A stretch of 5,781 nt of DNA from an uncultured Gammaproteobacteria bacterium. GTDB taxonomy: Bacteria > Pseudomonadota > Gammaproteobacteria > CAJQNE01. Of this stretch, positions 1 through 5,694 are shown piece by piece. Position 1 is the first letter of the stretch. Each line of letters opens with the position of its first letter. Under the pieces are notes generated by a model. The model had not been told where the DNA came from and searched no databases. It saw only the letters and a list, made by a program, of their open reading frames with translations. The stretch spans positions 1 to 5,781 of the forward strand of contig CAJQNE010000061.1 of assembly GCA_905479545.1 (NCBI GenBank), written 5' to 3'. Position numbers and translations under genes: made by a program.

Positions 1-94
1 GCAATGAAAGTCGAAGCCGTCTAGCTGGCTGGCCCGGTCAGGTGACCGTAGGTGCCGGTCTGAGGTTTGATCAAATTGATTGGCCGCATACTGC
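1..94. other. Left-edge sequence downstream of aroB, no gene supported
   Basis: This stretch follows the aroB stop on the minus strand. In many gammaproteobacteria the next gene is damX, a SPOR-domain protein, but I see no credible start for it here. The minus-strand frame in phase with aroB stays open to the window edge, yet it has no ATG, GTG or TTG after the aroB stop. A second frame has an ATG followed by only about 23 codons before a TAG. Any downstream gene probably starts beyond the edge. Confidence 0.4.
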
Positions 95-124
95 AGCGTT
101 TGCGACTAGGCTGTCGCAAACGCT
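95..124. repeat. Perfect 12-bp inverted repeat around the aroB stop codon
   Basis: The left arm AGCGTTTGCGAC (95-106) and right arm GTCGCAAACGCT (113-124) are exact reverse complements, separated by the 6-base loop TAGGCT. The aroB stop codon (106-108, minus strand) sits at the arm/loop border. The transcript could form a strong hairpin at the end of aroB. Neither side carries the run of T expected of a classical intrinsic terminator, so the role is open: a 3'-end stabilising hairpin, a Rho-linked end, or a site limiting read-through into the next gene. The repeat itself is certain; its function is not. Confidence 0.75.
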
Positions 125-1194
125 TGTAAGGTTGCTTCCAGGGCTGCCGGATCGAAGTCAGCCGAAATTACGGCATCGCCCAGCTGGCGCAGCAGAACTA
201 GCCGCAACTTTCCTGCCAGTACTTTTTTATCGTGGCCCATTAGCTCGGCGAATTGAGCCGCACTAATGCCATCCGGAACAGCAGTCGGTAGGCCAGCTGC
301 GGCAAGAACAGACCTTGTGCGCTGCACATCTGCCGAACTCAGCCAACCGAGCCGATGACTCATGTCGGCGGCCATCACCATACCCACTGAAACCGCTTCA
401 CCGTGCAGCAAGCCGCTGTAGCTTTGGGCCGTTTCAATGGCGTGGCCGAAGGTGTGGCCAAGGTTCAGTAGAGCACGTTTACCGCCTTCGCGTTCGTCTT
501 CAGCAACAATTCGGGCCTTATTCTGACAGCTACGCTCAATCCCGTAAGCCAGCGCGGCAGGCTGCAGATCAACGAGGTCAACTATGTTGTTTTCAAGCCA
601 CTCAAGAAATTCAATATCGCCCAGTAGGCCGTACTTAATAACTTCTGCCAGCCCTGCGGCAATTTCGCGTTGCGGCAGCGTATTGAGCGTATCGGTATCG
701 GCCAGTACAGCCACCGGTTGGTGGAATGCACCGATCATGTTTTTACCAAGCGCATGGTTAACACCGGTTTTGCCGCCCACCGAGCTATCAACCTGCGAGA
801 GGATGGTCGTCGGGATTTGGATGAACGACACACCACGTTGATAACTCGCAGCCGCATAGCCCGTCATATCACCAATCACTCCTCCGCCGAGCGCCACTAG
901 TGTGGTGTCGCGCGCGTGACGTTTTTCCAGCAGTGCATCGAATACCAGGTTGAGCGTTGTGAGGTTTTTGTTTTTCTCACCAGCGGGTAGTACCAGGCTG
1001 TCAATTCTCCGGTTTTCCGCTGCAAGTGTCTCCTCCACTTGTTGTAAATAAAGCGGCGCAACATTGCTGTCGCTAACGATAAGCACCGTGTTGCCTTTGA
1101 TCGCTTCGCTGAGCAAGGTGCTTTGCTCCAGCAGTCGTTGACCGATATAAATGGGGTAGCTGCGATCGCCTAAATTGACGTTAAGGGTTTGCAT
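106..1194 (-). CDS. aroB: 3-dehydroquinate synthase
   Basis: This cytoplasmic enzyme of the shikimate pathway turns DAHP into 3-dehydroquinate using NAD+ and a divalent metal. The 362-residue product has the same length as E. coli AroB. The NAD-binding glycine-rich loop GGGVIGD is at residues 103-109 and the substrate-loop motif DSSVGGKTG at 136-144. The metal ligands appear as Glu184 (GLAEVIKYG), His247 (NLGHTFGH) and His264 (LLHGEAVS). I chose the ATG giving MQTLNVNLG, the usual N-terminus. An in-frame GTG 18 codons upstream (1246-1248) would place the candidate -10 box inside the gene. No clear Shine-Dalgarno precedes the ATG. aroK, its usual upstream partner, is absent; a cyclase gene diverges instead. 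Confidence 0.97.
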   Translation of the reverse strand: MQTLNVNLGDRSYPIYIGQRLLEQSTLLSEAIKGNTVLIVSDSNVAPLYLQQVEETLAAENRRIDSLVLPAGEKNKNLTTLNLVFDALLEKRHARDTTLVALGGGVIGDMTGYAAASYQRGVSFIQIPTTILSQVDSSVGGKTGVNHALGKNMIGAFHQPVAVLADTDTLNTLPQREIAAGLAEVIKYGLLGDIEFLEWLENNIVDLVDLQPAALAYGIERSCQNKARIVAEDEREGGKRALLNLGHTFGHAIETAQSYSGLLHGEAVSVGMVMAADMSHRLGWLSSADVQRTRSVLAAAGLPTAVPDGISAAQFAELMGHDKKVLAGKLRLVLLRQLGDAVISADFDPAALEATLQAFATA

Positions 1195-1223
1195 GATGAC
1201 TGAGAGCGAATGGTGGGTCGGGC

Positions 1224-1252
1224 AGTATACGCGTCGCGGTGATTGCACTGAA
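1224..1252 (-). promoter_or_regulatory. Candidate sigma70 promoter of aroB
   Basis: On the minus strand a TATACT hexamer (1224-1229) matches the -10 consensus at five of six positions. A weak TTCAGT (1247-1252) lies 17 bases upstream as a possible -35. Transcription would start near 1217, giving a leader of about 20-25 nt before the ATG at 1194. This would make aroB independently transcribed. It is judged from motif and spacing only. Confidence 0.45.
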
Positions 1253-1275
1253 GTTGTCGCGCCATAGGCGTAACT

Positions 1276-1425
1276 ATGAACATTAAGAGCTGCTACCCCG
1301 GTGAAATATTGGCGGACATCGAGGCGGTGGTTGATGGTGGGAGAGCCTATGCGACCAAAGCCAATGTCGCGGCGCCAAAAAACGTTACTATTCAGCGTTC
1401 ATTGTGGCTACGGCCTTACCATTAA
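1276..1425 (+). CDS. Doubtful 49-aa ORF between aroB and the cyclase gene
   Basis: An ATG-started frame of 49 codons ends in TAA and begins MNIKSCYPGEILADIEAV. I recognise no family. It has no hydrophobic segment and no clear Shine-Dalgarno, and its start lies close to the putative aroB promoter on the other strand. It would sit 39 bp upstream of the cyclase gene on the same strand. It could be a small leader gene, a gene remnant, or chance in a 270-bp intergenic space; chance is the most likely. It is listed because nothing else explains this stretch. Confidence 0.15.
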   Translation: MNIKSCYPGEILADIEAVVDGGRAYATKANVAAPKNVTIQRSLWLRPYH

Positions 1426-1464
1426 GGTGGCAACCGGCCACGCTAAAAAGTTGAGATAATTGCT

Positions 1465-2733
1465 TTGTTTAACGAGCCAGCTCTGCTTGTTATCGGCCTC
1501 ATTACGGCCGGTTTGGGCCTAACGGTAGCGGTGTTCAACTGGTCGTCGCGCAGCAACCGACCGTTGGCGTTATATCTGTTGCTCCTCGGCATTAATATGA
1601 TGCTGGAACACAGCAGCGACAGCCGGGCGTGGCAGGCGCTGATGATTGCGCTGCAATCGTTAACCTTTAGTGCCGCTATCGAATGGGCTAACCGCATTGG
1701 TAGTCGTGTGGTCGGACGCCGTCGTAAGGTTGCCAGCGTGCTGTTTCGGCTCGCACATTTAATTGTTCTTGCCTATTTTATTCTTGGCATGGTGTATTCG
1801 TTTGCAATGCCGCTGCAGCCAGTGCAGTCCGGCATCGTCCGGAGTACGACCCTCGAGTTAGCGTTATTTGTGCCATTAATAGGGTCGTTTCTGTTATGTG
1901 CGTTGCTGGCTGGCATCATTCTTTCCACTGCTATTCGCGACAGCGCCGATCTGCTGCGCCTGCGTGTCGTCGGTTTGGCTTCGCCGTTTTTGCTGTCCGG
2001 CCTTTTCATTAATGAAAAGATCGTGCCGTTTGCCATGGCTATTGGCGTAATGCTGCTTATCGCTGGCTTGTTTCGTTATCAAATGCTTTTGGGTAAACGC
2101 GGTAGCTTTATGAGTCAGTTTTTGGCGCCGGAAGTGGCTGAGCTAGTCCGTGAGCAGGGTATGGGCTACGTAATGCGCCGCGAGCGACGGGTACTCACCA
2201 TCGTAATGTGTGATCTGCGTGGTTTTACCGCCTACGCCCGCGAGCACGATTCGGATGAAGTTATCGGTTTGCTTGAAGAGTTTTATTGCGCGGTGGGGGA
2301 GGCCGCTGCCGAGTTTGGAGGCACGATTAAAGATCATGCCGGCGATGGTGTGATGTTGTTGATGGGTGCGCCTGTCGCTCGCGAAGACCATGCGCCCCAG
2401 GCGCTTAAACTGGCGTTAGGAATAATGCAGAGTGGGCAGCAAGTATTGCAGCAAGCAGGCTTGCAGGACGAGGTAGGGCTCGGTATTGGCGTAGCGACAG
2501 GGCAAATTACCGTCGGCACTATTCGTGGCGCCGGGCAGCTTGAATATGTAGCCGTAGGTAATGCCGTTAACCTCGCTTCGCGACTCTGTGATCGGGCCGC
2601 TAACGGCCAGATTCTGGCTGATCGCCGCACGGCAGACGAAGCACCGGATTCAATGCAGGTTACCGAACAAACTCCGGAACCCCTTAAGGGCTTTGTCGAG
2701 CCGATTCAGGTGTGTTCGGTCGGGCTGCTTTGA
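1465..2733 (+). CDS. Membrane-bound class III adenylate/guanylate cyclase
   Basis: This 422-residue protein probably makes a cyclic nucleotide in response to a membrane or periplasmic signal. Hydrophobic stretches near residues 6-25, 33-48, 57-75, 93-115, 131-155, 169-182 and 186-204 suggest seven helices. Basic loops (SSRSNR, GRRRK) and the C-terminal domain fall on the cytoplasmic side if the N-terminus is outside. The catalytic domain spans about 240-420. Metal-binding aspartates are Asp250 (CDLRGFT) and Asp294 (HAGDG); the transition-state pair is Asn369 and Arg373 (VNLASR). The base-recognition positions look unusual: Asp290 where adenylate cyclases have Lys, and Val362 where they have Asp or Thr. 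Whether it makes cAMP is therefore unsettled. The start is a TTG with only weak GAG pairing at 1453-1455; an in-frame stop at 1444-1446 excludes a longer gene, and the next ATG (codon 45) would delete the first helix and most of the second. Confidence 0.88.
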   Translation: MFNEPALLVIGLITAGLGLTVAVFNWSSRSNRPLALYLLLLGINMMLEHSSDSRAWQALMIALQSLTFSAAIEWANRIGSRVVGRRRKVASVLFRLAHLIVLAYFILGMVYSFAMPLQPVQSGIVRSTTLELALFVPLIGSFLLCALLAGIILSTAIRDSADLLRLRVVGLASPFLLSGLFINEKIVPFAMAIGVMLLIAGLFRYQMLLGKRGSFMSQFLAPEVAELVREQGMGYVMRRERRVLTIVMCDLRGFTAYAREHDSDEVIGLLEEFYCAVGEAAAEFGGTIKDHAGDGVMLLMGAPVAREDHAPQALKLALGIMQSGQQVLQQAGLQDEVGLGIGVATGQITVGTIRGAGQLEYVAVGNAVNLASRLCDRAANGQILADRRTADEAPDSMQVTEQTPEPLKGFVEPIQVCSVGLL

Positions 2734-2859
2734 ACGGTAGCAACGCGTGTACGAACGAAGCCCGATAAGTTCGGGAAAGGTTTGCGACTTCCAGCCGGTC
2801 TTAAGTTGAGGCGGCACAGTATCGTGCGATCGTATACCGGCTTAAGAAAGGCATTAATA
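2734..2859 (+). other. Spacer between cyclase and DUF3179 genes, with small hairpins
   Basis: This spacer may be transcribed as a leader. CCCGA (2761-2765) and TCGGG (2771-2775) form a 5-bp hairpin with a 5-base loop, with no T-run after it. AGCCGGT (2793-2799) and ACCGGCT (2836-2842) form a 7-bp inverted repeat enclosing 36 bases. An in-frame TTG at 2782 could extend the next gene by 26 codons, but its purine-rich GGGAAAGG lies only one base away, which is poor spacing. I see no convincing promoter, so co-transcription with the cyclase gene is possible. Confidence 0.3.
2844..2851 (+). promoter_or_regulatory. Ribosome binding site deciding the DUF3179 start
   Basis: The purine-rich AAGAAAGG ends eight bases before the ATG at 2860, within normal Shine-Dalgarno spacing. 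It favours this ATG over the upstream in-frame TTG at 2782. Confidence 0.55.
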
Positions 2860-4395
2860 ATGGCGTTTGAGAAACCCCTTAAGCATTACTCAACCCCGCA
2901 CTTCACAACCCTTTTGGCGCAGCTCAAGCCAATGCTGCAGCTGTTATTGATAGGCCCGTTGCTAGTGCTCTTGTTGTTAGTTACCGGCTGCAATTCAGGA
3001 GATGCGGTTAGCGATCAGCCGGTGGCAATGAATGAAAAAGTTGAAGCCGGAAATGCTCAACCTGTAGCAGTAGAACGCTGGCTCACGGTCAACGACCTAT
3101 TCGGCTTAGTTTCGCGGCAGCCTGCGGCTCGGGCCGAGTCTTTCGAAAAAGTTCGCGACGGCTGGAATATCGCCTACGTACCGATGGTGTTGGAGTTGAT
3201 GCGGCTGCTGCAGAGCCCGGAATTTACCGTTGCCGGTACGCAGTTGTTGACGGAGCAGACCGGCCGCCAGCCTGGCGAACAGCTAGATGACTGGTACCAA
3301 TGGCTTTGGGCGCAAGATTATCAGCCCCACCCAAACTACGCAGAGTTTAAACGGCAGCTGTACCAGCTTATTGATGAGCGTTTCGCCGCTTATTTTTCGG
3401 CTGACCGCGCAACGGATATTCGCCTCGACGAAGTTCGTTGGGGCGGCGTTGGTCAGAACGGTATTCCGCCTCTGCGTAATCCGAAAATGCTTTCACCCGC
3501 GGAAATATCCAACGGTAACGCGGATTGGCTAGAGAGCGATAACATCGTATTCGGAGTTGCCATTAACGATGATGTCAGGGCCTTTCCGAAGCGAATACTC
3601 GCCTGGCATGAAATGTTTATTGATACCGTTGGCGGAGTGCCGGTCGCTGGCGTGTACTGCACGCTATGCGGAGCGTTGGTGTTATACGAAACAGAGCTGA
3701 ATGGCACTCAATACCAGCTGGGCACCAGTGGTTTTTTGTACCGTTCTAATAAGCTGATGTTCGACGAAGAAACGTCTTCATTGTGGAATACGCTTTGGGG
3801 ACGACCGGCGGTAGGCCCTTTGGTAGGTAAAGGCATTCAACTGAAATACCGCAGTGTTGTTACTACCACCTGGGGTGAGTGGCGCAAACGCCACCCAAAC
3901 ACTTCGGTGTTGTCGCTGGAAACCGGCTATAAGCGCGACTACGGTGAGGGCATTGCTTATAACGATTATTTCGCTACTGACGAAATAATGTTCGCAGTAC
4001 CGAGACTCGGTGATAGCACCATTAGCTCAAATTCCGGCTTGGCTAACAAAGCTGAAGTACTGGCAATACGAATTGCCGAGACTGAAGATATTGCCGTCGC
4101 CATTGCCGCAGAAACACTTACTAACAAACCGATATTCCCGCTGCGAATCGGCAGCCGCGATCTGGTAGTGCTGACCGATCTCAGCGGCGCTAACCGTGTT
4201 TACGACGCAGACAATCTTCGTTTAAAGAGTTTCGACGGCAACACATCTGTGGTGGACAGCGGAAACCGACGGTGGACGCTCAGCGAGAGCGCTCTGGTTG
4301 CTGCTGATGGTGAGCGTCGCGCCCGCTTACCCGCTCACCGGGCATTCTGGTTTGGTTGGCAGGCCGCTTACCCGAACACCCGGTTAATACGCTAA
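2860..4395 (+). CDS. DUF3179 domain-containing lipoprotein
   Basis: A 511-residue envelope protein of unknown biochemical function. A hydrophobic helix (about residues 26-40) ends in the lipobox VTGC, so Cys44 should be lipidated and the protein anchored to the outside of a membrane. A helical region (about 95-175; motifs WNIAYVPMVLELMRLL and LDDWYQWLWAQDY) resembles the one often preceding DUF3179. The DUF3179 core follows: RLDEVRWGG and IPPLRNPKML (187-211), RILAWHEMF with His250, and YCTLCG with Cys267 and Cys270. The C-terminus HRAFWFGWQAAYPNTRL (494-510) is typical. The Cys pair and His suggest metal or redox chemistry, but CTLCG is not a haem c motif (CxxCH). The start is the ATG with a good Shine-Dalgarno; a TTG at 2782 would add 26 residues, and an ATG at 2932 would leave no basic residue before the helix. 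Confidence 0.9.
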   Translation: MAFEKPLKHYSTPHFTTLLAQLKPMLQLLLIGPLLVLLLLVTGCNSGDAVSDQPVAMNEKVEAGNAQPVAVERWLTVNDLFGLVSRQPAARAESFEKVRDGWNIAYVPMVLELMRLLQSPEFTVAGTQLLTEQTGRQPGEQLDDWYQWLWAQDYQPHPNYAEFKRQLYQLIDERFAAYFSADRATDIRLDEVRWGGVGQNGIPPLRNPKMLSPAEISNGNADWLESDNIVFGVAINDDVRAFPKRILAWHEMFIDTVGGVPVAGVYCTLCGALVLYETELNGTQYQLGTSGFLYRSNKLMFDEETSSLWNTLWGRPAVGPLVGKGIQLKYRSVVTTTWGEWRKRHPNTSVLSLETGYKRDYGEGIAYNDYFATDEIMFAVPRLGDSTISSNSGLANKAEVLAIRIAETEDIAVAIAAETLTNKPIFPLRIGSRDLVVLTDLSGANRVYDADNLRLKSFDGNTSVVDSGNRRWTLSESALVAADGERRARLPAHRAFWFGWQAAYPNTRLIR

Positions 4396-4405
4396 CAACG
4401 GCTTC

Positions 4406-4630
4406 CTACAGCTTATTGTGGCAACCATCACAAAAAGGTTTGGTTTTGCTGGCCGAGCAGGCGCAGAGCCAAACCGCACCGGTTATCGGTGTAACCCGGA
4501 GTTTGTTAGGGCTGTCGTCCAACCCCAGCCGGGTATGGCTGCCGTCGCAGTAAGGTAGTTTTGTGCTTTGTCCGCAGCTGCAAATCCAGTATTCGCCCGG
4601 CGGGAGTTCAACCAGTATCGGTTCCTGCAC
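4406..4630 (-). CDS. CDGSH iron-sulfur domain protein with two motifs
   Basis: A 74-residue soluble protein predicted to bind two [2Fe-2S] clusters, each through three Cys and one His. Motif 1 is CSCGQSTKLPYCDGSH, with ligands Cys17, Cys19, Cys28 and His32. Motif 2 is CACSASKTKPFCDGCH, with Cys56, Cys58, Cys67 and His71. Double-CDGSH proteins of roughly this size are common in bacteria and are usually thought to act in electron or cluster transfer; the partner here is unknown. The start is a GTG whose first base is the last base of the speE stop TAG, giving MQEPILVELPPGEYW, a normal family N-terminus. A frame open to 4771 exists upstream, but those residues lie within the speE coding sequence and look unlike the family. 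In motif 2 the usual Ser before His is Cys70. Confidence 0.92.
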   Translation of the reverse strand: MQEPILVELPPGEYWICSCGQSTKLPYCDGSHTRLGLDDSPNKLRVTPITGAVWLCACSASKTKPFCDGCHNKL

Positions 4631-5469
4631 TACTGCTTCAGCACTTTTGCAGCGAATGGTGGCAGCACTTGGGCGGCTTGGTGCACGGCTTTGCTGTAGT
4701 ACTCGCACTCCAGCCCGCATTCGCGAATGGCACCGAACTTCTCGTCCTTGCGAGCGAGCGTTACTGACCACCAGCCCGAAGGGTATACCGCTTGCGGGAA
4801 GGGCAGGGTTTTGCAGTCGGCGAAGCCTGCGTCCAGCAGCGTGCTCCTCAGCCCGGTAACCAGTGGTAAGTGGTAAAACAGCGATTCGCTTTGCTGTGCC
4901 AGAATACCGCCCGGTTTGAGTACCCGGAATACGTCCTGCAAAAACTCTGGTCCGAATAACGCTTCAGCCGCACCCACAGGGTCAGTGCTGTCAATTAGCA
5001 TCACATCGACACTGGTATCGGGCTGCTCTTTCATCCAGGCAACGCCGTCGATAAAAGCGAGTGTAGCGCGCGGGTCGTTATTGCGTTCGCAGAGTTCAGG
5101 AAAATATTGTTCAGCGGCGCGGGTTACGGCTTTGTCAATTTCAATCTGGACCGCATTTTTAACACCGTCATGACGCAGTACTTCGCGGAGGCTGCCACAG
5201 TCGCCACCGCCGATAATGACGACGTTTTCCGGGTTGGGGTGCCAGCACATTGCCGGCTGGGCCAGCATGTCGTGGTAGAAAAAATTATCGCGGCTGGTAA
5301 GCATTACGCAGCCGTCGAGCACCATAAGCTTGCCCCAATCCTCGGTATCGTAAATTTCGAGGTGTTGGTATGGGGTTTTTTCATCGAGTAATTTAGCTGT
5401 CACTTTTAGTGAAAAAGCCGAGCCATCTTTGCCGTGAACTTCGGTGAACCAGCTGTTATCCAGAGCCAT
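4630..5469 (-). CDS. speE: Spermidine synthase (polyamine aminopropyltransferase)
   Basis: This cytoplasmic enzyme transfers an aminopropyl group from decarboxylated S-adenosylmethionine to putrescine, giving spermidine and methylthioadenosine. The 279-residue product is near the usual length of about 285. Residues 34-68 (YQHLEIYDTEDWGKLMVLDG, then TSRDNFFYHDML) form the N-terminal substrate region. The nucleotide loop is IGGGDCGSLREVLRH (86-100), followed by QIEID with Glu110 for the ribose. The catalytic aspartate is Asp160 in LIDSTDPVG, and YPSGWWS (229-235) is the C-terminal substrate loop. Cys replaces the more common Gly after GGGD. The ATG at 5467-5469 gives the usual N-terminus; no strong Shine-Dalgarno is visible. 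speD, the source of the aminopropyl donor, is not in the window. The stop overlaps the next gene's GTG by one base. Confidence 0.96.
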   Translation of the reverse strand: MALDNSWFTEVHGKDGSAFSLKVTAKLLDEKTPYQHLEIYDTEDWGKLMVLDGCVMLTSRDNFFYHDMLAQPAMCWHPNPENVVIIGGGDCGSLREVLRHDGVKNAVQIEIDKAVTRAAEQYFPELCERNNDPRATLAFIDGVAWMKEQPDTSVDVMLIDSTDPVGAAEALFGPEFLQDVFRVLKPGGILAQQSESLFYHLPLVTGLRSTLLDAGFADCKTLPFPQAVYPSGWWSVTLARKDEKFGAIRECGLECEYYSKAVHQAAQVLPPFAAKVLKQ

Positions 5470-5498
5470 CGTGTGAGGTATGCCTTGAGAATTTTAAG

Positions 5499-5516
5499 GC
5501 GCGCATTATAGCGCGC
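5499..5516 (-). promoter_or_regulatory. speE promoter: consensus -10 framed by GCGCGC
   Basis: On the minus strand GCGCGC, TATAAT and GCGCGC follow one another. The TATAAT (5505-5510) matches the sigma70 -10 consensus fully. No good -35 is present; the best is CAGATA with a 16-base spacer. Initiation near 5498 would give a leader of about 28 nt before the speE ATG. The GC-rich stretch just after the -10 box is the kind of discriminator known from promoters repressed by ppGpp and DksA, so growth-rate control is a reasonable inference. The two GCGCGC blocks also form an inverted repeat. Confidence 0.7.
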
Positions 5517-5603
5517 TGTAGCGGTTTATCTGATGGTTTAGGGTGAAAAATGTAGCGCAGTGGGTTGCGGGCTTTTGGTTGTGGTTTCCCGACTAATGTA
5601 GCG
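5517..5603 (+). repeat. Three direct copies of TGTAGCG upstream of speE
   Basis: TGTAGCG occurs at 5517-5523, 5551-5557 and 5597-5603. The last two copies extend to the 9-mer AATGTAGCG. All lie between the speE promoter and the start of the right-hand lipoprotein gene, with no gene beneath them. The spacings (34 and 46 bases) are not whole helical turns. They may be protein-binding sites or chance; the copies are exact but short. Confidence 0.35.
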
Positions 5604-5656
5604 TTGCGTGCTACTGCTGGTAGTGCAACTGCCAGAGGCACCACGATAGACTGGTG

Positions 5657-5665
5657 TGCTATCAA
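5657..5665 (+). promoter_or_regulatory. Possible extended -10 promoter for the right-edge lipoprotein
   Basis: TGCTATCAA resembles an extended -10 element: TGn followed by a hexamer with four of six consensus bases. No recognisable -35 lies upstream. A start near 5672 would leave about 23 nt before the ATG at 5695. The inverted repeat GATAG (5645-5649) and CTATC (5659-5663) overlaps it and could be an operator. Weak evidence. Confidence 0.25.
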
Positions 5666-5694
5666 TTAAACTTCCGATACCCGGATTGCTAATT

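Noticed and set aside
1..94. Start of damX on the minus strand
   Set aside because: No start codon with a sensible N-terminus is present; the frame open to the edge lacks ATG, GTG and TTG.
42..900. Several plus-strand ORFs of 74-107 codons over aroB
   Set aside because: They are antisense shadows of aroB with no recognisable motifs, while the minus-strand frame is an intact AroB.
1195..1248. Longer aroB from a GTG at 1246-1248
   Set aside because: The added 18 residues do not resemble AroB N-termini, and the putative -10 box would fall inside the gene.
1427..1441. Hairpin GTGGC/GCCAC ahead of the cyclase gene
   Set aside because: The stem is only five base pairs with no T-run on either strand; too weak to call a terminator or riboswitch.
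4718..4729. Perfect 12-bp palindrome CATTCGCGAATG
   Set aside because: It lies within speE coding sequence over conserved codons and has no context suggesting a site; likely chance.
4631..4771. Upstream extension of the CDGSH frame to 121 residues
   Set aside because: It lies wholly within speE in another frame, looks unlike the CDGSH family, and the GTG at 4628-4630 gives the normal family length and N-terminus.
5456..5665. 69-aa minus-strand ORF upstream of speE
   Set aside because: It begins with TTG, overlaps the speE promoter and the speE start in another frame, and its residues resemble no protein. The clear TATAAT box inside it argues for non-coding DNA.
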